The position numbers and the translations under genes are program-made. 46,153 nt of DNA from Acetivibrio alkalicellulosi (GTDB taxonomy: Bacteria > Bacillota > Clostridia > Acetivibrionales > Acetivibrionaceae), in assembly GCA_008125075.1 (NCBI GenBank), contig VLTH01000003.1, forward strand, positions 542,799 through 588,951. The letters run 5' to 3'. Below, piece after piece: positions 34,714 through 44,014 of this stretch. Positions within the stretch are counted from its first letter, which is position 1. Each line of letters opens with the position of its first letter. The notes below the pieces were generated by a model, which saw nothing but the letters and a program-made list of their open reading frames with translations, was not told the origin of the DNA and ran no database searches.

Positions 34714-35235
34714 CTAAATATTATACTTATACATTACACCTTTTTTTGACAAAACATTTTTTTTAACTAATGATTCAAATAAATTGTCAATATCCATATC
34801 TGTCAAGGCACATAAATTATTTCTTCTAAATTTACATTGAAGATCATTATTGACACAATCCCTGCTTTTTATATTCTTGAAAACTTCATTGTTAGTCGTT
34901 TTATCTTTTTTTCGGCAGACTTCAATAAGTAAACATCGTTCGCCATTTTCACTCGGAATAGCTGAAATAGCACGTAAATTAATGCCTAATAAATTAAGTA
35001 CAGCAGCAGCAGCACCTTTGGTTAAATTCATCAAATCAAGAACAAGAGCAACTAGTGTAATAGTAGCTGCTTTTAAATTAATATGATACTTATAATTATC
35101 CAGAATAATTCCTATCACTTCTCTATTTGATGTTTGGGTTGTTTTTTTGGTTTCAATAATCGATTCATCTTTGTCTAAATGGAGTCCTATTTTTTTTATA
35201 GCTGAAGGACTAAAAAAATCATTCTTATTAAAAAG
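34714..35235 (-). pseudogene. 5'-truncated gene of unknown function
   Basis: The frame is open from about 35235 to 34714 (~173 residues). It reads FFSPSAIKKIGLHLDKDE, then KAATITLVALVLDLMNLTKGAAAAVLNLLG, and ends with a Cys-rich RDCVNNDLQCKFRRNNLC and a helical tail. Composition is that of a real protein but I know no family. Only a GTG at 35118 without a good RBS is available as start, and sense-like sequence continues upstream of it to the transposase boundary. I infer that the true N-terminus was removed when the ISKra4-like element inserted. Confidence 0.55.
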
Positions 35236-35881
35236 TTGTTCAAGAAAAGAAATGAAACTAGGATTAACCTTCCTTGATAAAAATGTTATAAGGAGAAAAA
35301 ATAACAGTGGAATTATTCTAAAAAAAGAATATGTTTCTTATTTAGGCAGTGTCAATGAATTCAAAAAATTAATCTTTCAATCAGCCACTAAAGCAGGATA
35401 CGGAAAAATTAAAAAAGTTGTTGTTATTGGAGATGGAGCACATTGGATCTGGAACATGTGCAATGAAATTTTTCCAGATGCAGAATGTATTTTAGATTAT
35501 TATCATATGACAGAAAATGTCTATGCTTATGCAAAAGAATTGCATCATAATGATGAAAAAAAATATACCAAATGGGCTGAAACAGTTATTCATTATATCG
35601 AAACACAACAAATTAAAAAAGCTTTTAAAAAAATATCACAGAGTTCTTTAAATATCAATTTAAAAGCTAATATTGTAAATCTTGAAGGATATCTAAAAAA
35701 TAATATTGATAGAATTAATTATCTTGATTATAAAAATAAGGGTTATTATGTGGGTAGTGGCATGATAGAAAGTGCTAACAAAGTTGTTGTTCAAAAACGT
35801 CTTAAGCAATCAGGTATGCGTTGGGGTATTGATGGAGCTCAATATATAACAACCTTGCGGGCAAAACACGAGAGTAATTAA
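35236..35881 (+). mobile_element. ISKra4-like transposase remnant (C-terminal half)
   Basis: From RKEMKLGLTFLDKN onward the plus-strand frame resembles ISKra4-family DDE transposases: KKEYVSYLGSVNEFKKL, KVVVIGDGAHWIWNMCNEIFP, ILDYYHMTENVYAYAKEL, YYVGSGMIESANKVVVQKRLKQSGMRWG. About 215 residues remain, roughly the last half, with the catalytic first Asp region absent or out of place. The open frame extends back to 35147, but those codons look like the antisense of the truncated gene at 34714-35235. A GGTGCA/TGCACC hairpin at 35941-35963 may be near the element's right end. Confidence 0.8.
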
Positions 35882-36067
35882 TGGAGCAATGTGGAAAATA
35901 TTATATTTAGAAAAAAAGCATCTTAAATATGTAAAAATATGGTGCATTTTTATTTTATGCACCCGTTTTTGGTTCTAAGATTGAAAAACAGGATTTGATA
36001 TGATAATATGAAAAAAGCAAATACCTATCTATTATCTATTTAAAAATAATTTAAAGGAGATTTTAAT

Positions 36068-36787
36068 ATGACGAATGATGTTATGCAAAATGATATTAAA
36101 CAGCAAATCATGAAAATTGTGCACATAGGTTTGGTGATAGCTATTTTTATTACTTTTATTGGATGTGCTGGAAAACAAGATGAATCAGTAGGCTTAGATC
36201 AAGATGAGCCAAGAGAGTTAGCTGATATTTCGTTAGTTGAATTAAAAGAATTATATAAAGAGTGGAATCAAATTGATGAATTCTATTATGAAATGTCAGC
36301 ATTTGAGGATTCTGGAGCTGGCACTAATGTAAAAAGCTGGAAAAAAGGAGAAAACGAGAGAGTAGATGTAGACCCATATAATGAAGGAGAATTCACTCAA
36401 ATGAAAAAAGATGGATACTTCTATGCCTTCAAAGTTGAAACTGAGTTTGTGAATAAAAGACCTTTGACAAGCGAAGTTAAAGAAGTTACAATGGTAGGAA
36501 TGGATTTTTACATGAAAAGATTTGATTGGGATAGTATTGAGAGTATTGATGTTGGTCGACATAACAATGCTGATTGCTATGTTGTTCATAAAAAACTTAA
36601 ATCCCAAGAAGCAAAGATATGGATACATGGTGAATATGGTGTTCCTCTAAAAATAGAAAATAATTTTTTAGTTGAGGGAAGTGTTGAAAAGACTCTAATT
36701 ATACAAATAAATAATTTTGTAATAGGCAAAGTGGAGGATAATGCTTTTGACATACCAGATAATTATTGGATATCTGAAGAAGAATAA
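36068..36787 (+). CDS. Lipoprotein, outer-membrane-lipoprotein-sorting-like fold
   Basis: The 239-residue protein has an N-terminal membrane segment with a lipobox-like FIGC (C34). The mature part is beta-rich with pairs such as FYYEMSAFEDSG, VKSWKKGENERVDV, AKIWIHGEYGVPLKIENNF and a terminal FDIPDNYWI. This pattern resembles LolA/RseB-type lipoprotein carriers and related DUF4412 proteins. In a Gram-positive it may bind lipids or sense envelope state. AAAGGAG lies about 9 nt before the ATG. An upstream cytosolic stretch (~1-14) is long for a lipoprotein signal, so the internal Met15 (MKIVHIGL) is an alternative start. Confidence 0.75.
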   Translation: MTNDVMQNDIKQQIMKIVHIGLVIAIFITFIGCAGKQDESVGLDQDEPRELADISLVELKELYKEWNQIDEFYYEMSAFEDSGAGTNVKSWKKGENERVDVDPYNEGEFTQMKKDGYFYAFKVETEFVNKRPLTSEVKEVTMVGMDFYMKRFDWDSIESIDVGRHNNADCYVVHKKLKSQEAKIWIHGEYGVPLKIENNFLVEGSVEKTLIIQINNFVIGKVEDNAFDIPDNYWISEEE

Positions 36788-37049
36788 TAAATTATTAAGG
36801 TAGTTAGCAATAATTTTGAGAAAGTTTTCATTAATATTCTTCTAATGGTATAATATACTTACAGTAAGTTTTATGGAGGGAAAAATTATTTTTTTGAAAC
36901 ACTTTTTGATCACGTTTAAATCTTGCTGCAGATTTTAAAAATTGGAAAAAATAATGGAAAAACAATAACACTAAGATACGATATATAATTATATTGTCTT
37001 AGTGTTATTTATTATAATATCCTTGTGATGTTTAAAGCAACAAACCCTA
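36788..37049. terminator. Gap with terminator-like hairpin at 36964-37009
   Basis: Perfect 13-bp arms (AATAACACTAAGA at 36964-36976 and its complement at 36997-37009) are followed by ATTATAATAT. Before it, TATAAT at about 36850 and a GGAGGG precede a 14-codon ORF that is probably a relic. Confidence 0.55.
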
Positions 37050-37259
37050 TTACCCAGCCCGCATATAGATATTATAGGCAAAATTCGTCTGTACTGTGTT
37101 ACTATAGATGGAATCTAAATATTTTCTCAGTTCTTCGAGTTCTTCTATCGTCAATTGTGTTCTACTGTAAATATTTGGCTGTCTGCGGATTTGCTCAATT
37201 TCTTCAATCGGTGCTTTCAGGAGGTCTTCATAAGTCTTTGTTATTGTTTTTATTGTCAT
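37050..37259 (-). CDS. Small acidic helical protein
   Basis: The 69-residue protein MTIKTITKTYEDLLKAP... is helical and charged, with IEELEELRKYLDSIYSN near its end. I do not recognise it. AGGGGA lies 8 nt before the ATG. The ATG overlaps, in an ATGA, the stop of the frameshifted gene upstream, so the two were once coupled. It is downstream of the resolvase on the same strand. Confidence 0.6.
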   Translation of the reverse strand: MTIKTITKTYEDLLKAPIEEIEQIRRQPNIYSRTQLTIEELEELRKYLDSIYSNTVQTNFAYNIYMRAG

Positions 37260-37652
37260 GAAATTTCCCCTAATTCTATATTATTTTTTGATAATGATTT
37301 TGAAAAATCAAGACTATTAAAATCATCTGATGAAATTAAATCTAAATTTTTTCTCCAAAGTCCTTAATGTGTTCTATAAGGCTGCCATCTCCATCACCAA
37401 TATCTTGTCTACCTGAATAAGTATGAAGCGTACCATCCATCATAAAATCAATCGTGAATTTGGTTTTAAAATATGAATCAATTAAAACTATACTCTCATT
37501 AGGTCTAGCAATGTAAAAACCTCTTCTACTTATAAATTTGACCTTTTCATTCTTAAAATTTTAATCATATCGTCTAATTCATTTTCTAAAATTATATTAC
37601 ATAGTTGCGATATTTCGTCCTCAGTTAATTCTACTGACTTTGGATGTTCCAT
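37256..37652 (-). pseudogene. Gene broken by two frameshifts
   Basis: Three consecutive frames read as one protein of about 130 residues: MEHPKSVELTEDEISQLCNI..., then KVKFISRRGFYIARPNESIVLIDSYF...TIDFMMDGTLHTYSGRQDIG...EHIKDFGEK, then LDLISSDDFNSLDFSKSL...LGEIS. The breaks are near 37560 and 37345. The last frame ends in an ATGA overlap with the 69-residue gene. The frames join logically, so this is one decayed gene (or two sequencing errors). No family is recognised. Confidence 0.6.
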
Positions 37653-37679
37653 AAGTGAATCAATAGTATATTGTTTTCA

Positions 37680-38273
37680 TTAATAAGTTTTATTCTTAAC
37701 AATATTATAAAAAGTAGTTGGTTTTAAATTAAGTTCCCTCATAGCTATTTTAGCAGTAATCTCATTATTTTTCCACCTTTTATATACATCTTCAAAATTT
37801 TCAGGTACTTTTATTTTTGGTCTCCCAAGGTGCTTCCCCATAGATTTAGCAGATGCAATGCCTTCAGCCTGTCTTTGCTTTATATTAATTCTTTCCTGTT
37901 CTGCTACATAGGCAAGTACCTGAAGGATAAGATCACTTATAAAGGTACCGAGAAGATCCTTGTGTAATGTGGTATCAAGTAAGGACATATCCAGTATTTT
38001 TATATCAACTTTTAGATCTTGGGTTATAAACTGCCACTCTTTTATGATTTCTTTATAATTCCTTCCAAGTCGGTCTATTGACTTTATAACTAGCAGATCA
38101 CCTTCCCTTAAAACTTTTTTCAGTAACTGGTACTGAGGTCTGTCAAAATCTTTTCCACTCTGCCTATCCATTAATATATATGCTTCATCAACGCCAGCTT
38201 CAATCAGAGCATGTATTTGTCTTGCTTCATTTTGGTCTTTATCACTTACACGTATATATCCATACTTTCTCAT
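37680..38273 (-). CDS. Small serine recombinase (resolvase/invertase family)
   Basis: The 197-residue protein has S10 in YGYIRVSDKDQN as nucleophile, then DRQSGKDFDRPQYQLLKKVLREGDLLVIKSIDRLGRNYKEI. After a long helix (AEQERINIKQRQAEGIASAK) there is a C-terminal helix-turn-helix (ITAKIAMRELNLKPTTFYNIVK). It resembles resolvases of Tn3-type elements and plasmids. GAAGGGAG is 6-7 nt before the ATG at 38273; a longer frame from 38381 crosses the palindromic sites and lacks an RBS. The upstream palindromes are candidate recombination sites. Confidence 0.93.
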   Translation of the reverse strand: MRKYGYIRVSDKDQNEARQIHALIEAGVDEAYILMDRQSGKDFDRPQYQLLKKVLREGDLLVIKSIDRLGRNYKEIIKEWQFITQDLKVDIKILDMSLLDTTLHKDLLGTFISDLILQVLAYVAEQERINIKQRQAEGIASAKSMGKHLGRPKIKVPENFEDVYKRWKNNEITAKIAMRELNLKPTTFYNIVKNKTY

Positions 38274-38287
38274 ATAAATACTCCCTT

Positions 38288-38402
38288 CAAAAAGGTATGT
38301 GACTTTTTGAATATGTTCATAAATTGATTTTAAACCTTTATGAATACAAAGTAAATGCCTTTTTAGCACTTTTCTGAGCAACCAAAAAGGTATACCTTTT
38401 TG
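38288..38402. promoter_or_regulatory. Candidate res/crossover sites upstream of the resolvase
   Basis: CAAAAAGGTATACCTTTTTG at 38383-38402 is a perfect 20-bp palindrome. A related imperfect copy, CAAAAAGGTATG and CTTTTTG, lies at 38288-38309 just before the RBS. Paired inverted-repeat subsites directly upstream of the gene are the layout of resolvase res sites. Confidence 0.6.
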
Positions 38403-38618
38403 AACAATTGAAAGGGAGAATAAATGAGTGTATGAAATAATAACCTATATATATGCACACCAACTTGATATAGTATTTAAAGCATGTGTTTAAAAATTCT
38501 GTCTAATCAACATTTTATAAGAAATTTTCAAGAAATTTTAATTTTATATGGCTGATCATCCTCTATTCTCTTCAATACTAGCTTTTTTGTCTTAATTATC
38601 TTGGAATAACTTTTCTAA
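38403..38618. other. Short gap, no gene seen
   Basis: An AAAGGGAG is followed by an ATG and a three-codon frame (38410-38433), perhaps the head of a deleted plus-strand gene. Nothing else is recognised. Confidence 0.3.
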
Positions 38619-38918
38619 TTACACCATCTTCCTTTTAGAGTTCGCTATATTAAATGCCCTACTAGCATCATCTGTTCTTGAAGCAGCACATAATCTTACA
38701 CGTGCAGAAATGCAAAAAAGCTTTTTACAGTATACCCCACCACTATCCCTTAGTGCGAAAGCAGGATTAAAATCATGATTATGTCCATACAAACACATAC
38801 TAATTTTATTGTCCATGTAGCCTATTCCACCCCTTTTGCCAAAATAAGTTAAATTTCTAAAGTCCCCCAGTGGATTGTGCATAACTAAAATATTACACAG
38901 CAGGTCATTTTGATTCAA
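38619..38918 (-). pseudogene. Metallophosphoesterase C-terminal remnant
   Basis: The frame of about 99 codons contains ILVMHNPLGDF and CLYGHNHDFNP, the late His and GHxH motifs of calcineurin-like phosphoesterases. It then ends SRAFNIANSKRKMV. The N-terminal metal ligands (DxH, GD, GNH) are missing, and there is no RBS at the 5' end. The upstream edge abuts an oppositely oriented HNH gene remnant, so both look cut at the same junction. Confidence 0.55.
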
Positions 38919-39442
38919 TCTTTTATGTAGTTAGAGGTACAGCAAGGAAAATAAAAGTTCTATTTAATAATAGAATTTTTACAGCGGAGTATAGATATGA
39001 AAATCAAGAATATAAAACAGTTGAATTACAGAGTATCCGTTTCAGAAAAGAATTAAAAGAGGAGTTTAAAAAGGTATTTCCCGAACCAGTAGGGGAGTTT
39101 GTAATACAACAAGGAATTGATTTGAACCACTTCATATTTAGTCACATAAGTAACATTATCACTGACGAGGATGAGGGACCAGAATATCTAGAGGGTAGAA
39201 CTGCATATAAATTGCATAGAGTAAGAGAGAGAAATCATCAGGTCATTAAAAAAGCAAAATTAAGGTTTTTAAAAAGGAATAATGGACAGTTGTTTTGTGA
39301 AGCATGCAATTTTGACTTTACAAAGCTTTTCGTGGAAAGGGGAACTGATTTTATTGAGGTACACCATAAAAGATTAGTTTCATATATGAAAGAGGGAGAA
39401 AAAACAAAAGTCGAAGACATTAGTATGCCATTGGTGATTTAG
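38885..39442 (+). pseudogene. HNH endonuclease remnant
   Basis: The frame is open without a credible start from 38885. It reads VVRGTARKIKVLFNNRIF, EGRTAYKLHRVRERNHQVIKKAK and then the HNH core LFCEACNFDFTKLF...DFIEVHHKRLVSYMKEGEKTKVED. The last part should go on to a second Cys pair (about VCxNCHRxxHR), but a frame break gives SMPLVI and a stop. Both ends are lost. Such HNH proteins act in modified-DNA restriction, so this is a decayed restriction gene. Confidence 0.75.
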
Positions 39443-39464
39443 TGAAGAATATTGAATGGAATAA

Positions 39465-39749
39465 AGTATTTTTCTTGATAATTTAGACACAAAGATTTAT
39501 ATTGTTGAATATTCTGCTGTTATTACAAGTGCAAACCTTTCAAAGAATGGATTAGATATTAATGAAGATACTTCTTTAATTGAAATGGGTGTATTAACCG
39601 AAGGTGATGACTTATCCAGACTTAGAAAGAAGTTTTATTGGATGATAGATATGGTTTTATATACTAAAAAGGGTTATCCTAACGAAGAAAGTAAAAAAGA
39701 TAGATTGGAGAAGTTACATCTTGATAAGCGAAGATCAATATTTAAATGA
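39465..39749 (+). pseudogene. PLD-like nuclease fragment
   Basis: The start-less frame contains DTKIYIVEYSAVITSANLSKNGLDINEDTS, close to the second half of the HKD motif region of phospholipase D-type nucleases (K..., then SANL...GL..N.E). It ends in a basic tail and a stop. The His of HxK and the first HKD are absent. It fits other nuclease relics in this block. Confidence 0.5.
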
Positions 39750-40013
39750 TCTGGAATATTCAATATATTCAAATCAAAATTTTTGAGAAAGGCAGCTTTT
39801 GAATGTTTGGCAGAAGAATATGGCTTTGAAAAAATTATGAAGGTTAATTTAAATGCATAGAATGGATAAAAATTAGTTAACTGAAAAGATTATAAAGAGA
39901 TAGAGTATGTTATTAGAGAATTGAAATAATAAAGAGGAACGAATGTTATTGTAACTAATGAAAAACAACTTCGAATATGATATAATTCAGAATGAAGCGA
40001 GGTGATAATGGTC
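39750..40013. other. Decayed sequence before the AAA+/subtilase pair
   Basis: A short frame (about 39785-39860, KAAFECLAEEYGFEKIMKVNL) looks like another gene relic. The 3' part contains a possible -10 box (ATGATATAATTC, about 39978) and the RBS of the AAA+ gene. Confidence 0.35.
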
Positions 40014-40976
40014 ATGGCAACAGCAGAACAGATAAAAATGCTTATTCAATCACATTTTGATAAAAATGATGATAGATTTAAAACTGTGGTTTTACAGCTT
40101 GCTGCTTATGAAGCGAAACAAGGCCATACTTCTTTGGCTAGAGACATTAGAACTCTAATTGATAAATCAAAATCTAGCAATGCTAAAGTAATACCTTTTA
40201 ATAAAGACTTAGGTGAGATGATTGCTAGCAGTGTCTCTGAAAATAGATTATCAGAATTAGTGGTAAAAGATGATATAAAAGCTAGAGTTGAGAGGATACT
40301 GAAAGAGTTCTGGCAGCAAGACAAGCTCAAAAAGCATGGTATGAATAACCGTAGAAAAATATTACTTGCAGGACCGCCAGGCACAGGCAAGACTATGACA
40401 GCTTCAGTTTTAGCAGGAGAACTGCATTTGCCCCTATGTACCATTATGGTGGATAAACTGGTTACAAAGTTCATGGGTGAAACAAGTGCGAAGCTTAGGC
40501 AGATTTTTGAAACAATAGCTGAGACTCAAGCAGTATATCTTTTTGATGAATTTGATGCGATTGGATCTGAACGGAGTATGGACAATGATGTTGGTGAGAT
40601 GAGACGAGTTCTTAACTCATTTCTTCAGTTTATAGAGAAGGATCAATCCCTAAGTGTTATAGTTGCTGCTACAAATAACTTGAGGCTACTTGATCAGGCT
40701 TTATTTAGACGTTTTGATGATGTTCTGAATTATGGACTTCCAGGAGAAGTTGAAATAGAAAGATTAATAAATAATAGGCTTAACGCATTTATAGACAATA
40801 AGTTAAGAATGAAAGAAGTCGTAAAAAAATGTATGTCTTTAAGTCATGCTGAGATAGCAAGGGCATGTGATGATGCAATAAAAGAAGCAATACTGAATGA
40901 TAAAGAAACTGTAAATGAAAAGCTTTTAACTTTGATGATAGCTGAAAGGAATTCTGTGTATCTAAGAGGAGAATAA
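40014..40976 (+). CDS. AAA+ ATPase (Vps4/fidgetin-like) of an AAA-subtilase module
   Basis: The 320-residue protein has a helical N-terminal segment (~1-75, MATAEQIKMLIQSHFDKNDDRF) and one AAA module with Walker A GPPGTGKT (G120-T127), Walker B LFDEFD (D178, E179), sensor VAATNN and an arginine pair RRFDD. The lid (HAEIARACDDAIKEAI) follows. ATG 40014 is preferred, 9 nt from GAGGTG; earlier in-frame GTG and ATG codons overlap that RBS. It precedes the subtilase by 5 nt. Such ATPases paired with S8 proteases occur in prokaryotic defence neighbourhoods, where the ATPase may regulate or feed the protease (inference). Confidence 0.92.
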   Translation: MATAEQIKMLIQSHFDKNDDRFKTVVLQLAAYEAKQGHTSLARDIRTLIDKSKSSNAKVIPFNKDLGEMIASSVSENRLSELVVKDDIKARVERILKEFWQQDKLKKHGMNNRRKILLAGPPGTGKTMTASVLAGELHLPLCTIMVDKLVTKFMGETSAKLRQIFETIAETQAVYLFDEFDAIGSERSMDNDVGEMRRVLNSFLQFIEKDQSLSVIVAATNNLRLLDQALFRRFDDVLNYGLPGEVEIERLINNRLNAFIDNKLRMKEVVKKCMSLSHAEIARACDDAIKEAILNDKETVNEKLLTLMIAERNSVYLRGE

Positions 40977-40981
40977 TAGCT

Positions 40982-43483
40982 ATGATAGGAGAAACATACA
41001 AACATTTTTTTATTGAAGGTTTTCCAGAAGCACAAAAATATACAAGAAAGAAGCAGGTAATACCTCCCCGACCTATTCCAGAAGTTGACCGGCGTGCTCA
41101 TGGCCAACGTATTAAGGGAATGTTAGAGAAGGCCTGGGAACAAGCAAAGGCTATAAATGAGCAGCGATCAGCTGTATCCTTGCCAACAAAGGATGGGATG
41201 TATTTAGAATTTGAAAGTGCTCCGAATTTTGAACTTGCAACCAAAAGCCTTGAACATCATAGGAAAGGTGAAGGGATACGACTTCTGAATGTAAGAACTG
41301 AGAAAATTGATGAAAATAAATTTGTTAATAAAGCAACAGTTTTTATACCCAAAGGAAAAGAAACTTATTACATAAAAAAAGTTCAGGAATATATTGAAAA
41401 AGATACAGATAAACATAAACCCAAAAATGAATTATTAATATCTTCACTTAATAATATTAAACTTGCGGTTTTGGAATCTTTTTGGCAAGGAAAGAAGGAT
41501 TGGATTCCTGAAGATGGGCTTCAATGGTGTGAAATTTGGCTTAGCTCAAGTGATGAAGAAGTAGAAGCTTATACTCGTAAATTGGCTGAACAGCTTAATA
41601 TACCTCTCCAAAAAGAATCTTTAAATTTCCCCGAAAGAAAAGTTATCCTTGGCAAAGTGAATAAAAACTCACTAGTTGAATTAATATCGGCGTGTCCATA
41701 TATAGCTGAGTTCCGGAGAGTATCTGAAACAGCTCTGTTTTTCATTGATATGGAGAATAGTGAACAGGTAGCGTGGTTAAAAGAACTTAAGGGTAGAACA
41801 ATTTATAATGCTGATACCAGCGTTTGCATTTGTTTACTTGACACAGGTATAAATAACGGACATGACTTAATTAAACCTGTTTTAAATGATGAAGATTGTA
41901 AGAGTTATGAGAACTCATGGGGAACACATGATCATGATGGTCATGGGACAGGCATGGCTGGTTTGGCTATCTATGGTGATTTACAGATTGCTATTGAAGG
42001 AAATAAAACTGTTAATATTAACCACATTCTAGAATCATGTAAGATACTGCCACCAACAGGTGAAAATGATAAAAAGCTGTATGGTGCTATAACTGAACAG
42101 ATGGTTAGTGACATGATAATTGACAATCCTGATCGTAAGAGGATTATTTGTTTGGCAGTTACAGCCCCGAAATATGAACTCAGGGACGGAAGTCCTTCTT
42201 CTTGGTCTGCTGCAATAGATGAATTAACATCAGGTTATTTGGATGGGCAGCAAAAATTATTTTTTATTTCTGCTGGAAATATTGTTGAACCTAGTGAATG
42301 GAAAAATTACCCTGAAAGTAATAAGAGTATGACGGTTCAAAATCCTGGACAAGCATGGAATGCTGTTACTGTTGGTGCTTACACAGGTATGGTAAATATA
42401 GATAAAGGTAAAAAAAAGTATTCCGAGGCAACTTCTTTGGCTCCTAAAGGAGGGTTATCGCCATACAGTTCAACATCCCTTCTATGGGATAAAAAGTGGC
42501 CTATTAAGCCTGATATTGTTATGGAAGGTGGAAATCTTAGAAAGGACTCACTTGGATGCTGGGAATGTGAAGAATTATCGTTACTTACTACATATTATAA
42601 GCCGTCAGAGAGACATTTTCACTTTACTAACGCAACAAGTGCTGCAACTGCTCAGGCATCTTGGTTGGCTGCTCAAATTCAGGCACAATACCCCAATGCA
42701 TGGCCTGAAACTATAAGGGCATTGCTTATCCATTCTGCTGAGTGGACTCCAACGATGAAAAACCAGTTTTTAAATGGAAAGACGAAGGGGTGTTACAAAG
42801 AACTTTTAAAAATATGTGGATATGGTGTACCAAACTTGGATAAGGCACTTTGGTGCATGAAAAATTCTGTTAATCTGATTGTTCAATCTGAATTGCAACC
42901 TTTTGATAAAAGTGATGATGGGAAGCGTTATGTTACTAAAGATATGCATATACACGAGCTACCATGGCCAAAAGATTTGTTGCTTAATTTAGGAGAAATT
43001 CCAGTTAGTATGAGAATAACCTTGTCATATTTTATTGAACCAAGCCCTGGAGAAATAGGATGGAAAGAAAGGTATAGATATGCATCATGTGTTTTGAGAT
43101 TTGATGTAAATGGAATGGATTCAAAGGAAGATTTTCAGAGACGGATTAATGCTGCTGCTGAAAAGGAAGGCGAAGGATATGAAAGTGATGGAGGCAGCAT
43201 TAATTGGATGATAGGTAAGAATAATAGGCATTTAGGGTCAATTCATTCAGATATATGGGAAGGTACTGCAGCTGAGCTATCAGAGAGTAACTTAATTGGT
43301 ATTTATCCAGCTGTAGGTTGGTGGAAGGAAAGAGCTTGGCTTGGAAGGTGGAATCGAAAAGTCAGATACTCTTTAATTGTATCGTTACAAACACCTAGGC
43401 AGGATATTGATTTATATACGCCTATTTATAATATAATTAAATCAAAAGTTCCGATTTCCATAGCAGGGAATAGATATGGTTGA
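40982..43483 (+). CDS. Cytosolic S8 subtilisin-like protease of the AAA-subtilase module
   Basis: The 833-residue protein lacks a signal peptide. An N-terminal domain of about 270 residues of unknown fold precedes the S8 catalytic domain, with Asp in LLDTGIN (D287), His in DHDGHGTGMAG (H321) and Ser in TNATSAAT (S553). A further C-terminal region (~640-833) contains beta-rich sequence (MRITLSYFIEPSPGE, RYRYASCVLRFDV). AGAGGAGA lies 9 nt before the ATG, 5 nt after the ATPase stop. Cytosolic subtilases are unusual. With the ATPase this suggests a regulated intracellular protease, plausibly a phage-triggered effector. Confidence 0.93.
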   Translation: MIGETYKHFFIEGFPEAQKYTRKKQVIPPRPIPEVDRRAHGQRIKGMLEKAWEQAKAINEQRSAVSLPTKDGMYLEFESAPNFELATKSLEHHRKGEGIRLLNVRTEKIDENKFVNKATVFIPKGKETYYIKKVQEYIEKDTDKHKPKNELLISSLNNIKLAVLESFWQGKKDWIPEDGLQWCEIWLSSSDEEVEAYTRKLAEQLNIPLQKESLNFPERKVILGKVNKNSLVELISACPYIAEFRRVSETALFFIDMENSEQVAWLKELKGRTIYNADTSVCICLLDTGINNGHDLIKPVLNDEDCKSYENSWGTHDHDGHGTGMAGLAIYGDLQIAIEGNKTVNINHILESCKILPPTGENDKKLYGAITEQMVSDMIIDNPDRKRIICLAVTAPKYELRDGSPSSWSAAIDELTSGYLDGQQKLFFISAGNIVEPSEWKNYPESNKSMTVQNPGQAWNAVTVGAYTGMVNIDKGKKKYSEATSLAPKGGLSPYSSTSLLWDKKWPIKPDIVMEGGNLRKDSLGCWECEELSLLTTYYKPSERHFHFTNATSAATAQASWLAAQIQAQYPNAWPETIRALLIHSAEWTPTMKNQFLNGKTKGCYKELLKICGYGVPNLDKALWCMKNSVNLIVQSELQPFDKSDDGKRYVTKDMHIHELPWPKDLLLNLGEIPVSMRITLSYFIEPSPGEIGWKERYRYASCVLRFDVNGMDSKEDFQRRINAAAEKEGEGYESDGGSINWMIGKNNRHLGSIHSDIWEGTAAELSESNLIGIYPAVGWWKERAWLGRWNRKVRYSLIVSLQTPRQDIDLYTPIYNIIKSKVPISIAGNRYG

Positions 43484-44014
43484 ATGTATTTAAAGTATAA
43501 GAGGTATTGGAATCTGTATCATCCCACTACCCTCAAGTATGGCGATTATGTGAATGGTTATTCTAATGATACATTATCATTATGGTGTACCTGTATATCT
43601 CCAATATATATTTTACTTCGATATTTATTGTCTTAATTTTAATTGAGCAGCTTCAAGGTCAGTAATTGCAAGCCTAAGAGCATCAAGAGAGCATTTGCTG
43701 AAATAACCTAAATTTAAAACTTTGTTAAAATTGGGGTTATTGGTCTTCTCTTGGAGAAACTCATACTTTGATGGATGATGTATAATAAATGGTAAGTATA
43801 GTAATACAAGACATTAGAAGAATAATCATTTAGTTATGAGTTTTAACAAAAGAATGTAGTTGAGAAATAATGGGGAGTAAGAATTTTTGCTTCTGTCAAA
43901 ACAAATATATTAAAAATTTTATTGTAGATAATTGTAAATAATTTTTAAGTATTTTTTAAGACGGTTCTATAATGAAAATATATAGTGATATTTCTCACGA
44001 GGAGATGTAACTAA
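43484..44014. other. Intergenic region with relic and possible promoter
   Basis: 43625-43813 holds a minus-strand relic (listed separately). TATAAT at 43968-43973 with TTAAGT 17 nt upstream may drive the STAND gene. No terminator for the subtilase was identified. Confidence 0.4.
43625..43813 (-). pseudogene. C-terminal fragment of an unknown gene
   Basis: A start-less frame of 62 codons ends properly: FIIHHPSKYEFLQEKTN, PNFNKVLNLGYFSKCSLDALRL, DLEAAQLKLRQ and stop. Composition looks genuinely coding, and it runs opposite to the flanking genes. The rest of the gene is gone. Family not recognised. Confidence 0.45.

Noticed and set aside
35147-35235. N-terminal 30 residues of the plus-strand transposase ORF
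   Set aside because: They do not fit the transposase family and look like the antisense of the truncated minus-strand gene.
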